A stretch of DNA of 64,000 bases from Desulfomarina profundi (GTDB lineage: Bacteria > Desulfobacterota > Desulfobulbia > Desulfobulbales > Desulfocapsaceae): contig NZ_AP024086.1 of assembly GCF_019703855.1 (NCBI RefSeq), forward strand, positions 930,001 to 994,000, in the 5' to 3' direction. The position numbers and the translations under genes are program-made. Positions 19,562 through 29,208 of the stretch are shown here, one piece after another. The notes beneath the pieces are model-generated. The model saw only the letters and a program-made list of their open reading frames with translations, was not told where the DNA came from and searched no databases. The first letter of the stretch is position 1; each line of letters opens with the position of its first letter.

Positions 19562-19721
19562 TGGACTCGTAAAAACTCCGATCTACTGCGTTGTGGGGTG
19601 ATCGTGTAATGCTCGACGTACCATATGTACGCCTGCGCTTACACGACACCGCCACGCCTTGTATATCGAAGTTTTTCCAGAGTCCATCTGGGAACGTTGA
19701 ACGACTTTTTACGAGATCATC
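19562..19721. mobile_element. 160-bp MITE-like foldback element, copy 1
   Basis: A 160-bp element is flanked by perfect 8-bp direct repeats AATATTGA (19554-19561 and 19722-19729). It begins TGGACTCGTAAAAACTCCGA and ends TTTTTACGAGATCATC. Its first 125 bp or so fold back on themselves: CTCGTAAAAACTCCGAT matches the complement of ATCGAAGTTTTTCCAGAG. It has no coding capacity. A near-identical copy (about 5 differences) with a different 8-bp duplication is at 60059. Confidence 0.85.
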
Positions 19722-19836
19722 AATATTGAGGTCAATGACACTGGTTTGAATGAACGCCTTTTCTCGTAAGGTAGATGAAAACACAGAGTTACAAATCCTG
19801 TGACAAGTTACAATGAGATAGATACAGGGGTAAACC

Positions 19837-21107
<1,271 letters not shown>

Positions 21108-21160
21108 GAAGATGAGAAATACCTTCAAATTCCTTGAGAATTCCCGTATCCTTTTATTGT

Positions 21161-21264
21161 GAGGTGTGAGGTGTGAGGTGTGAGGTGTGAGGTGTGAGGT
21201 GTGAGGTGTGAGGTGTGAGGTGTGAGGTGTGAGGTGTGAGGTGTGAGGTGTGAGGTGTGAGGTG
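21161..21264 (+). repeat. 7-bp tandem repeat (GAGGTGT, about 15 copies) ahead of the REC-pyruvate kinase gene
   Basis: Fourteen exact GAGGTGT units run from 21161 to 21258, plus a partial GAGGTG. The tract lies between murA and the start of the receiver/pyruvate kinase gene, ending 20 bp before its ATG. Each unit contains a Shine-Dalgarno-like GAGGTG. Seven is not a multiple of three, and perfect short tandem repeats tend to change in copy number, so this could alter spacing or expression of the downstream gene. Confidence 0.95.
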
Positions 21265-21283
21265 AAATGAGGGGAGACGGACA

Positions 21284-23065
21284 ATGAGAATATTGGTGCT
21301 GGAAGATGCGAAGTCAACACAACTGCTGATCAGAAAAAGGCTGGAAAAGGAAGGCCACAGTGTCGAAGTTGTCGACAATGGGCACCAGGGATTTCTTCTG
21401 GCTTCCTCCGTCATCTTTGATGTTATTCTTACCGATATCAGTATGCCGTTCTGGGATGGTTTTAAATTTATCGAGGCAATAGGAGTTGTTTCTCCGCATA
21501 TGCCGATCGTGATTCTTTCCTCAAGGAGTGATGAACTTGAAGTCAGACAACGTTTGAGAAAATACAAAACCATAGTCGGTATCCTGCCCAAACCTTTTGA
21601 TTTTGATACACTGTTTTCCATTCTGAAAAGTGTTCGGGTCCAGACCCACCATACAATCAATAAAAAATCCCGTATTGTCTGTACCCTGGGACCGGCCAGT
21701 TCGAGTCCGGAAATATTGGGCAGAATGATCCTTGCCGGAATGGATGTTGCCCGCTTGAATTTTTCCCATGGGACCTATGAAGACCATGAAGCAGTTCTTG
21801 CTACCCTGCGGCAGGCTGAATCATTATGGGAAAAGCCGGTTGCCGTTCTCCAGGATCTCTGTGGACCCAAAATCAGAACGGGAAGGATGAAAGATGGTGG
21901 AGCGGAACTGCTTCCCGGAAAACAGATTGTAATACAGGCGGCGGAAAGGGATGGAACAGCGGAGTGTATTTCAACTATTACTCCGGAGATATTGAAAGAT
22001 CTGCGAAAAGATGATCCGATTCTTCTTGATGACGGGTTGCTGGAACTCAGGGTTGTAGAAGAGGGGGAGGAACGAGTTGTCTGTGAAGTGGTAGTGGGTG
22101 GGCTGTTGAAATCAGGCAAGGGAATAAACCTGCCGGCGACGTCCCTTTCGCTGCCAAGTATTACTGAAAAGGACTGGCGCGATCTGGATTGGGGCCTGAA
22201 TCATTCCGTTGATTATGTAGCCCTTTCATTTGTCAGGTCCCCTGAAGAAATCCTCAGCATCAAGGAATATATCAGGAAAAGCGGGAAGAGGGATCTTCGT
22301 GTTATCGCAAAGATTGAAAAACCTGAAGCAGTAAGAGATATTCGTGAAATCATATCGGTTTCTGATGGGATCATGGTGGCTCGCGGTGATATGGGTGTTG
22401 AGCTTCCTGCGGCCAGGGTCCCTCGTATTCAGCAGGAAATCATCAAGCTCTGCTGGCAGAATAATAAACCCGTAATTACAGCTACCCAGATGCTTGATTC
22501 AATGACCACATTTTCACGACCGACGCGGGCCGAGGTAACTGATGTCAGTGTTGCAATAAAGGAAGGAACCGATGCGGTCATGTTGTCCCAGGAGACCGCA
22601 ACCGGCAGGGATCCTGTCAATGTAGTGCGTACAATGGCCGAGATTATCTGTGAGGAAGAACGGTACTCTGGGATGAGCGTAGAAGAGTATAAGCAATTGA
22701 TGGACGACTCTACCGCAAATCCGGTTATTACAGCCGCAGCCAGCCTGAGGAATGCGGCTGCAGTCATGCTGTTTGATCCGAAGGGTCATCTTTATCCAGT
22801 TCTGTCAAAATGGAACAGGACCATTGTTTCGATTCTTATAACACGCTCCGAACATGTTGCCCGCCATGCGAGTCTTTATAAAAATATTATTCCACTTGTT
22901 ATCAGGGAGGAGCTTGACCGGGAGCATATGCTGGAAAAAGCCGTGGAGACGGCCCGGAAATCCGGGTATATTCGGGCAGAAGATACTGTCGCGGTTCTTT
23001 ATGGTGAGGGTGTAACGGGCTGTGATATCAGGCAGATCGGTGCGTTGCAGCTGATAAAGGTTTAA
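21284..23065 (+). CDS. Response-regulator receiver domain fused to pyruvate kinase
   Basis: The protein has 593 residues in one unbroken frame. Residues 1 to about 120 form a CheY-like receiver with acidic pair E7-D8, phospho-acceptor D51 (ILTDISMP), SS near 81 and the conserved Lys in LPKPFDF near 104. From about residue 127 it is a full pyruvate kinase: KSRIVCTLGPASSSPEILGR, ARLNFSHGTYEDH, LQDLCGPKIRTG, then the signature VIAKIEKPEAVRDIREI and GIMVARGDMGVELPA, with a C-terminal domain. It would convert PEP and ADP to pyruvate and ATP. The receiver suggests control by phosphorylation, which is inference. GGGGAG precedes the ATG. Pyruvate kinases are normally about 470-480 residues with no receiver. 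Confidence 0.92.
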   Translation: MRILVLEDAKSTQLLIRKRLEKEGHSVEVVDNGHQGFLLASSVIFDVILTDISMPFWDGFKFIEAIGVVSPHMPIVILSSRSDELEVRQRLRKYKTIVGILPKPFDFDTLFSILKSVRVQTHHTINKKSRIVCTLGPASSSPEILGRMILAGMDVARLNFSHGTYEDHEAVLATLRQAESLWEKPVAVLQDLCGPKIRTGRMKDGGAELLPGKQIVIQAAERDGTAECISTITPEILKDLRKDDPILLDDGLLELRVVEEGEERVVCEVVVGGLLKSGKGINLPATSLSLPSITEKDWRDLDWGLNHSVDYVALSFVRSPEEILSIKEYIRKSGKRDLRVIAKIEKPEAVRDIREIISVSDGIMVARGDMGVELPAARVPRIQQEIIKLCWQNNKPVITATQMLDSMTTFSRPTRAEVTDVSVAIKEGTDAVMLSQETATGRDPVNVVRTMAEIICEEERYSGMSVEEYKQLMDDSTANPVITAAASLRNAAAVMLFDPKGHLYPVLSKWNRTIVSILITRSEHVARHASLYKNIIPLVIREELDREHMLEKAVETARKSGYIRAEDTVAVLYGEGVTGCDIRQIGALQLIKV

Positions 23066-23072
23066 ATCGGTA

Positions 23073-23705
23073 ATGAAAATAGAATTACCTGAAAAGATTA
23101 AAGCTTTTATTATTCGTTACAAGGAAAGAATAATCCTGACGGCGGCGGCAATTCTCTTTGCGGTTCTCGTGGCAGGAGGTATTTATCTGCAGCAGAAGAA
23201 CAAAAAGTCGAAGGAAATTCCTGAAAAAAAGATCCCGGTAAAGGTGGAAATCAAAGCAGCCAGAGTCCAGGGACAATCACAGTCTGAGAAGGAACCTAAA
23301 CCGACAACGTTTTTTCTCAAACCCTCTCCAGGTGAACTTCTTGAGCAGTTAAATGAAATGGAAGGTTTTGATGAAAAGGTTGCTACCCGGAAATTTGCAC
23401 AGTTGCCGGTGATGTGGCCTGTCTATTTTTTTTCCCTGACGAAGAAAGATGAAAAAACCGCCAAGGTGGAACTGGATGTCTCCGAAGATGGTTTTGGAGT
23501 GTTGGTTGTCTCCGAAGTTTCGCCCGAAGATTATCCAGAACTGTCAGGTTTGCAGGTCGGGAAAAAATTATGGGTGGCGGGAGAGATCACGGCTGTTGAT
23601 CCTGCCGGTACAGGGACGGTGTACCTGAAACTGGATTATCTTCGTTTTTCCGATCCTGCTGCAGAGGAGGTCGTGACAATAGAAGAGGGAGGAAAAAAAG
23701 AATAG
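23073..23705 (+). CDS. Membrane-anchored protein of unknown function
   Basis: The protein has 210 residues. One membrane helix near residues 18-37 (RIILTAAAILFAVLVAGGIY) follows a short basic cytoplasmic segment; the rest is Lys/Glu-rich and then a compact domain ending in YLKLDYLRFSDP. I do not recognise a family. It starts 7 bp after the pyruvate kinase fusion, so the two are probably co-transcribed. Its stop is immediately followed by a family-A repeat. Confidence 0.7.
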   Translation: MKIELPEKIKAFIIRYKERIILTAAAILFAVLVAGGIYLQQKNKKSKEIPEKKIPVKVEIKAARVQGQSQSEKEPKPTTFFLKPSPGELLEQLNEMEGFDEKVATRKFAQLPVMWPVYFFSLTKKDEKTAKVELDVSEDGFGVLVVSEVSPEDYPELSGLQVGKKLWVAGEITAVDPAGTGTVYLKLDYLRFSDPAAEEVVTIEEGGKKE

Positions 23706-23706
23706 A

Positions 23707-23953
23707 ACCTAAATCCTGCACTTCGGGAACAAAGAAAAAATATTTATAATGTATAAACAGATAGTTATAATATTGCAGTAGGGGCCGTACTACTCACTAT
23801 CAGAGTGAGATTGTTTTTTCTTTATTCCCTTGCCCTGGGGGATTGGCAATTTTATCGAATCTGCTTCGTTATCAAGTACTTGAAGTATGTTAATACGTCT
23901 ACGCCCTTGATGCCTCGCATCTCCGAAAAACTTGCCAATTGCAGGATTTAGGT
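23707..23953. repeat. Repeat family A, long copy (247 bp) between convergent genes
   Basis: Perfect 14-bp terminal inverted repeats ACCTAAATCCTGCA (23707-23720) and TGCAGGATTTAGGT (23940-23953) enclose about 220 bp. It exactly fills the space between the hypothetical gene and pilS. The inner right half (from ATCTGCTTCGTTATCAAGTA) is shared with 32071-32162. It has no open frame. It may serve as a bidirectional transcript end. Confidence 0.75.
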
Positions 23954-23958
23954 AGAAG

Positions 23959-25671
23959 CTATTCTGCCTGGGCCGGTAAAGGCAACCTGATTGTGAAAAG
24001 AGCACCGCCATTTTCGGCCTCACTGACTGCGATAGTACCCTTGTGAATTTCCACTGTCTGTTTCACAATGGCAAGTCCCAACCCTGTTCCGTCAGTTCTT
24101 GATGTGTAAAAAGGTTCGAAAATCTGTTCCCGCCTGTTCTCCGGGATCCCCGGTCCGTTGTCACTGATTCTGATTTCGAGGATTTCACCTTCCTCTGTTT
24201 CCTGGATTTCTTCAGCTGTAACGGTAATAATCTCCTTTCCTTTCGGGCAGAAGGAAAGCGCATTGTGGATGAGATGGTTGAAAACGGTAAACATCTGTTT
24301 CTCATCTGCCCAGATATCAAGGGTATGGTCGAGTGTTATTTCTATATTGCATGTAGAAGGCCATGCAGGGTCTGCGCGACAGACCTGAAGGACCTCGTCC
24401 AGACAGTTTTTCAATGAGACCCATTTTTTATCCGTATGTTCCGGTCGTGAAAATCGCAGGAAATCTCTGACTGTATCGATGAGTCTGTTTGATTCCCTGA
24501 GTATGATCTTGGTCAGCTCATAATTCGTTCTGTTCCCTGCTCCGCCTGAGGAAAATTCATGGGCAAGGACCTGGGCAGATCCGGAGATAGCCGTGAGAGG
24601 GTTATGGAAATCATGGGCAATTGAGGCACTCATCATACCGATAGCTGCGAGCTTCTCCGCCTGCCGGACCTGTTTCTCAAGTCGCTCAATTTCACTGATA
24701 TCCTGCAGGGTAATGATTTTGCTGTGATCATTATCCCGTCGGTCTGTCATTTTTCCCGCGTCATGTATGGGCATATGGGAGTAACCTATACGGACTTTCT
24801 TACCATCGGAACGAACGAAATTAATGGTATTTCTGAGGTTGGGATGGGAAAGATCCAGGTCTGGAAAAAGTGAGTACAGTTTTTCCCCTATGAGTTTTTC
24901 TGGGGGGTGTCCCGTGATTTTTTTGATGGCATTATTGGCCGAAGTTATTCTATTTCGTCTGTCAAGTGTCAGTATCCCTGTGGTAATATTGTCAAAAACC
25001 TGTTTGTACAGGATTGTGAGCTGGTCGTATTTCTGGATAGATTCAGTAAGAGCGTCTTCCGTACTGCGCAGGCGCAGGCCAAAAAGTGCACTGAGCAATG
25101 CTGCCAGGAAAAAAGTCAGACCGTGCACCGCAAAATGATTGAGAATCATAAGGGGGGCACTGGGAACAAATGATATGAATTCCAGAAGATAGCGGGGGTA
25201 AAGTCCCTGTGTTTCCAGAATCAGAAGCAGGCCGTATTGGAGACTTGCTGCGGCTGCAGCAAATAAGCCGCCCTTTCTTGGGAGGATAAGTCCCCCGGAA
25301 ATAATGGGGAAAAAATAGACGGACGTGAAAATGGAGTTGGACGAACCGGACAGGAAAATGAGAACAGATGCAAAAAAAGTATCAAGTAGATTTTGTATAA
25401 TGCCGAATTTACGAAGATTACCCTGGAAAACCAGGAGATGAAAAGCAGAGAAAATTGTTGTCAGGTAGATAAAAAGGAGGAGCAGAGTTAAAATATTCTG
25501 GGGAAGGGTTATAACATCAAACTGATCACCCTGGAAAATAAGGCTTATACCAAGGAGAAAAGTATAGAGAATAACCCGCAGCAGGAGCATCCAGAGGAGC
25601 TGAGTCCTCAGTATCTGGTTGACACTGCCGGCCTGCTCAGCTTTTCCTGCTAATGATTTCAGGTCAATCAC
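23959..25671 (-). CDS. PilS/NtrB-like membrane histidine kinase
   Basis: The protein has 570 residues. Several membrane helices occupy roughly residues 25-200 (LLWMLLLRVILYTFLLGISL and FFLAALLSALFGLRL). A PAS domain follows (TTGILTLDRRNRITSANNAI), then a HisKA domain with phospho-acceptor His in SIAHDFHNPLTAISG and an ATPase domain with N box, DNGPGIP and GTGLGLAIVKQ. It overlaps the upstream response regulator gene by 4 bp, so it pairs with that sigma-54 activator. The architecture is that of PilS, but no pilin genes are in the window, so the target is unknown. Confidence 0.9.
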   Translation of the reverse strand: MIDLKSLAGKAEQAGSVNQILRTQLLWMLLLRVILYTFLLGISLIFQGDQFDVITLPQNILTLLLLFIYLTTIFSAFHLLVFQGNLRKFGIIQNLLDTFFASVLIFLSGSSNSIFTSVYFFPIISGGLILPRKGGLFAAAAASLQYGLLLILETQGLYPRYLLEFISFVPSAPLMILNHFAVHGLTFFLAALLSALFGLRLRSTEDALTESIQKYDQLTILYKQVFDNITTGILTLDRRNRITSANNAIKKITGHPPEKLIGEKLYSLFPDLDLSHPNLRNTINFVRSDGKKVRIGYSHMPIHDAGKMTDRRDNDHSKIITLQDISEIERLEKQVRQAEKLAAIGMMSASIAHDFHNPLTAISGSAQVLAHEFSSGGAGNRTNYELTKIILRESNRLIDTVRDFLRFSRPEHTDKKWVSLKNCLDEVLQVCRADPAWPSTCNIEITLDHTLDIWADEKQMFTVFNHLIHNALSFCPKGKEIITVTAEEIQETEEGEILEIRISDNGPGIPENRREQIFEPFYTSRTDGTGLGLAIVKQTVEIHKGTIAVSEAENGGALFTIRLPLPAQAE

Positions 25672-27056
25672 GTTAAACTGATCCCGTATTTTTTTACCTT
25701 GTATCGCAGTGAACGAAAACTGATTCCGAGGAGTTCCGCCGCCTTCATTTTTGAATTATTGGTTTTTTTCAGGGTGTGGAGGATGAGTTTTTTTTCAAGA
25801 TTGGTCATTACGTGTTCTATACCAAGGTCATAGAGTTCCTCTTCACTGGAAGCTGCCTGAAAGAGGGAGCCGGATTCTGAGAAAGAATCATCTTTTACCT
25901 CTTTTCTGGTTCGGCCATAGAGCGTGAGGCTCTCGGGCAAAATTATATTGGAACTCTCCAGAGCCACTCCCCTTTCAATGATGTTTTCCAGTTCCCTGAC
26001 ATTTCCTGGAAAATCATAGTTCATTAACACTTCCAGGGCATAGGAAGATATTTCCTGAATTTCCTTGCCAAGCTGTCTGGAGTATTTTTTCAGAAAATGT
26101 TCAACAAGGAGGGGAACATCTCCCTTTCTCTCGCGTAAAGGGGGAACCCGCAGAGGGACAACTGCCAGTCTGTAAAAAAGATCTTCCCGAAATCTGCCGG
26201 CGCTGATCTCCTCTTCCAGAATTTTGTTGGTGGCGGCAATAATACGGATGGAAATCTGTTGGATTCGGGTACCACCAACAGGCTTGATCTCTCTTTCCTG
26301 CAGGACCCGTAACAGTTTTGTCTGAATGATTGGCGTGAGTTCACCTATTTCATCCAGGAAAGCGGTGCCTTTGTCAGCCTCCATGAACAGGCCGGGCTTG
26401 TCTTCGATGGCGCCGGTGAAAGACCCCTTGACATGGCCGAACAGTTCACTTTCCATGAGGTCTTCCGGGATAGCGCTGCAGGTAATGGGAACAAATGCAG
26501 CTTCGGCAACTTTCGAATGGTTGTGTATTGCACGGGCCACCAGTTCTTTCCCTGTACCCGATTCACCATAAATGAGGACATTGGCTGGAGTGGGGGCTAT
26601 ACGCCTGATCATGTCAAATATTTTTAACATTTCCCTGCTTTTGCCAATAATTTCAGGGAAGGCGTCACTCTGTTCCTTTGTACTGCTGCTCTTTTTAAGT
26701 TTACTGGTGGCTGACTCTATAACAGCCTTGATTTCATCAACATTGAACGGTTTGGAGATATAATCGAAGGCACCATTCTTCATGGCAAGAACGGCATCGT
26801 CAGGAGAGGCAAATGCCGTTATCATAATTACAGGCAGGTCCGGGTTCTCTTCCTTTATTTTTTCCAGGAGTTCAATGCCGCTGATTCCGGGCATGCGGAT
26901 ATCACTGACGACAACTTCAAAGTCCTGGTTTCGGATCATGTCCAGGGCAATATTTCCATTTTCCGCAGTTTCGACGGAATTTCCCTCTTTTTCCAGGAAA
27001 ATTCTCAGGAAATCTCTCATACCCCGTTCATCATCAACTATAAGTATTGATGCCAT
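25668..27056 (-). CDS. PilR/NtrC-like sigma-54-dependent response regulator
   Basis: The protein has 462 residues: a receiver (SILIVDDERGMRDFLRIF, acceptor Asp in VVVSDIRMPG), an AAA+ sigma-54 activation domain (P-loop GESGTGKELVARAIH, GSFTGA loop, Walker B GTAFLDEIGEL) and a C-terminal Fis-like helix-turn-helix (KMKAAELLGISFRSLRYKVKKYGI). It is expected to activate sigma-54 promoters when phosphorylated by the overlapping kinase gene. The loop reads GSFTGA in place of the commoner GAFTGA, a substitution also known in PilR-type proteins. Confidence 0.92.
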   Translation of the reverse strand: MASILIVDDERGMRDFLRIFLEKEGNSVETAENGNIALDMIRNQDFEVVVSDIRMPGISGIELLEKIKEENPDLPVIMITAFASPDDAVLAMKNGAFDYISKPFNVDEIKAVIESATSKLKKSSSTKEQSDAFPEIIGKSREMLKIFDMIRRIAPTPANVLIYGESGTGKELVARAIHNHSKVAEAAFVPITCSAIPEDLMESELFGHVKGSFTGAIEDKPGLFMEADKGTAFLDEIGELTPIIQTKLLRVLQEREIKPVGGTRIQQISIRIIAATNKILEEEISAGRFREDLFYRLAVVPLRVPPLRERKGDVPLLVEHFLKKYSRQLGKEIQEISSYALEVLMNYDFPGNVRELENIIERGVALESSNIILPESLTLYGRTRKEVKDDSFSESGSLFQAASSEEELYDLGIEHVMTNLEKKLILHTLKKTNNSKMKAAELLGISFRSLRYKVKKYGISLT

Positions 27057-27315
27057 TGCAATCGTATTCGTAAATGGAAGAAAAAACTGGTTTTACTGCA
27101 GCTGAATCAGCTTCACGGTGGTTTTCTGATACACCAATCCATGGTGCCCTGCATATATGCAACCTGGATTTATTGAATGTGTTGATATTACCGATTATAC
27201 GATAAATATCCCACAAGATAAAGATGCATCGTCAACCATTCCCGAATTAAGAAGATAGTTGATTTTACATAAGATAGTTAAAAGAGACAAGAGGAGTTGT
27301 ATTGAGAAAATCAGC

Positions 27316-27933
27316 TCAAGCCTGTTCTGTCAGCATTTCCTGTGCGGTTTTCGTGAAAAACTGATTCTCCGGGTTTTCTTCTGAAAACAGGGAAACGGCA
27401 TCATGTACGATCTGAGCCTCAATAGAATCTGGTGCGTTATCCGTTTTCAGTTGCTTCAGGACTGAAAGCACTTCATCCGTAATGGCATCATTGGTGGACA
27501 ATTTTTTCAAAATATCCTCAGCATTTTTTTCTGCAACACCTTCAAGGTAGGCACAGCAGAGGATGACAGCCAGTTTTCCTCCTTCGGCTTTACCGATATT
27601 TTCAGCAAATCTGGCTATCTTAGTTGCCCGACTGATAGCTTTGAAATCTGTGTGGAAATATCGTTTCACTTCTACAGCAACCTTATCTTTCAGAAGGGTA
27701 TCCTGAACTCCTTTGAATTCCTCGGGCAGTGTTCCTATACACTGCTCAGCGAAGGGGCAATAGGCCGCGCATCCAAAATCCATCTTGGGATTGACGAAAC
27801 GGTTTTCACAATGGGGGCATTTTCTGCTGGTATCATCTTTATAGAATTCTACCGGTTTTCCACATTTGGGACAGTCCACTTCAAATATGGCGTTGTCTGT
27901 CCAGTACTGCATATCCTGACCTGGGCATTTCAT
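27316..27933 (-). CDS. Zinc-ribbon protein with helical HD-like domain
   Basis: The protein has 205 residues. Two CxxC pairs near the start (DCPKCGKP and KCPHCENRF) form a zinc ribbon, followed by a second Cys cluster CAAYCPFAEQC. The remainder is helical (KAISRATKIARFAENIGKAE, then LAVILCCAYLEGVAEKNAED) and resembles phosphohydrolase-annotated proteins of sulfate reducers, but I cannot see a complete HD metal site. It lies downstream of cooC in the same direction with a gap of about 290 bp. A role in CO dehydrogenase or redox maturation is only inference from position. Confidence 0.65.
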   Translation of the reverse strand: MKCPGQDMQYWTDNAIFEVDCPKCGKPVEFYKDDTSRKCPHCENRFVNPKMDFGCAAYCPFAEQCIGTLPEEFKGVQDTLLKDKVAVEVKRYFHTDFKAISRATKIARFAENIGKAEGGKLAVILCCAYLEGVAEKNAEDILKKLSTNDAITDEVLSVLKQLKTDNAPDSIEAQIVHDAVSLFSEENPENQFFTKTAQEMLTEQA

Positions 27934-28160
27934 AGAGATTCCCCTGATTTTTTTTCGGCTGATTAGAAATGGCTGCTCCTGCGCGGGGAAGCCATACTTT
28001 TATCTGAAATATACTTTAATACTGTTACGGTAAAAGTATACCACCAGGCCATCTGTTGTACATTGATGTAGGTCAAAAAACGGATCTGATTATATTTGTA
28101 AAACAGGCCGTTTTGAGCTGTATCTTTTGGAGTCGGCTGATTTCAAGGGTGAAGGGGAGG

Positions 28161-28200
28161 AAGACAAAAGACGGGTTTTCTGGTTCCCGCCTTTTGTCTT
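28161..28200 (-). terminator. Strong hairpin after cooC
   Basis: On the minus strand, AAGACAAAAGGCGGG and CCCGTCTTTTGTCTT pair over 15 positions with one mismatch and a 10-nt loop, starting about 25 bp after the cooC stop. No clear T-tract follows, so it may be an mRNA-stabilising end or a Rho-assisted terminator. Confidence 0.6.
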
Positions 28201-28225
28201 GGAAATGCCGGGTAGGGGAAATTTC

Positions 28226-28984
28226 TTATTCAGGGCAGTTTTTGTCCATAATTTTCTCAATTGCCTGGACAGAAGGAGCGGAATCAGGCAGATCAAGCAA
28301 TGATTTCTTTTCCATATCGTACTCAAGAAGTGCAGGATCATCGGGAATGACACCGACAATGGGTACGCCGATTTCTTCAACTTCCTTGAGGAATGCTTCA
28401 CTGAGTTTTTCCGGTCCCCTGGAGACAATGATTCCAAGCTGTTTTACCTTCAGGTTCAGTCCGTCAAGCATACCGTGGATTCTCCTTAAGGCCCGCAGTC
28501 CCCTGAGGGAATAGTCAGTGACCATGAAGAGCATGTCGACCTTGCCACTTGTTCTTCTGCTGAGATGCTCCATTCCAGCTTCGTTATCAACGACCATGTA
28601 CTTATAGTGAGCGCTCAGTTTATCTGTGAAATTGTTAAGAATGTTATTGACCATACAATAACAGCCCTGACCCTCCTGTCTGCCCATGACCAGCAGATCA
28701 AACTGGGGACGTTCGATAATAGCTTGCTCAACAAGGGTTTCAAGATAATTTATTTTATCCATTCCAGATGGAATACTCTGGGGATCCTTCATATAGGTTT
28801 CACGTATATCCCCTATTGTACTTGGTACTTCCAGACCCATTGTCTCTCCGAGGTTACTGTTCGGATCTGCATCAACAGCAAGTATAGGCCCCTTGTCCTT
28901 CCGGGCCATGTAGCGGATCACGAGGGTGGCAACCGTGGTTTTTCCAACTCCACCTTTACCGGCAAAAGCTATCACTTTACTCAT
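28226..28984 (-). CDS. cooC: CooC-type CO dehydrogenase maturation ATPase
   Basis: The protein has 252 residues. It is a MinD-like P-loop ATPase with the deviant Walker A motif AGKGGVGKTTVATLV at residues 7-21, a VDADPNSNLGETMGLEVP motif, and the Cys pair in GQEGQGCYCMVNN that is typical of CooC/AcsF. These proteins insert nickel into CO dehydrogenase or acetyl-CoA synthase. No CODH gene is in the window, but the neighbouring HdrB/HdrE-C genes and the MetVF locus fit a Wood-Ljungdahl setting. The start ATG at 28984 is preceded by GGAGTAACCC. Confidence 0.9.
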   Translation of the reverse strand: MSKVIAFAGKGGVGKTTVATLVIRYMARKDKGPILAVDADPNSNLGETMGLEVPSTIGDIRETYMKDPQSIPSGMDKINYLETLVEQAIIERPQFDLLVMGRQEGQGCYCMVNNILNNFTDKLSAHYKYMVVDNEAGMEHLSRRTSGKVDMLFMVTDYSLRGLRALRRIHGMLDGLNLKVKQLGIIVSRGPEKLSEAFLKEVEEIGVPIVGVIPDDPALLEYDMEKKSLLDLPDSAPSVQAIEKIMDKNCPE

Positions 28985-29208
28985 GGGTTACTCCAATTGA
29001 TATTATAGTGTGTTATTATTAAACCAATAATGCTTCATACTGTACTCTAAAAAATGTACAACTCAGAAACAGAGCCTTGTTTAAATACACCAGGAACTGT
29101 AACCACTTCCGGGAAAATGAAAAGGGAAAAAAACTGTAGGGTGAGAGTCAGCCTGATAAAGAAGAGTTTTCTTGTCTCAGGCTGGGTATTCTACCTAGTC
29201 AGGAAATA

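Noticed and set aside
21161-21264. CRISPR-like repetition
   Set aside because: The units are 7 bp and contiguous with no spacers, so this is a simple tandem repeat.
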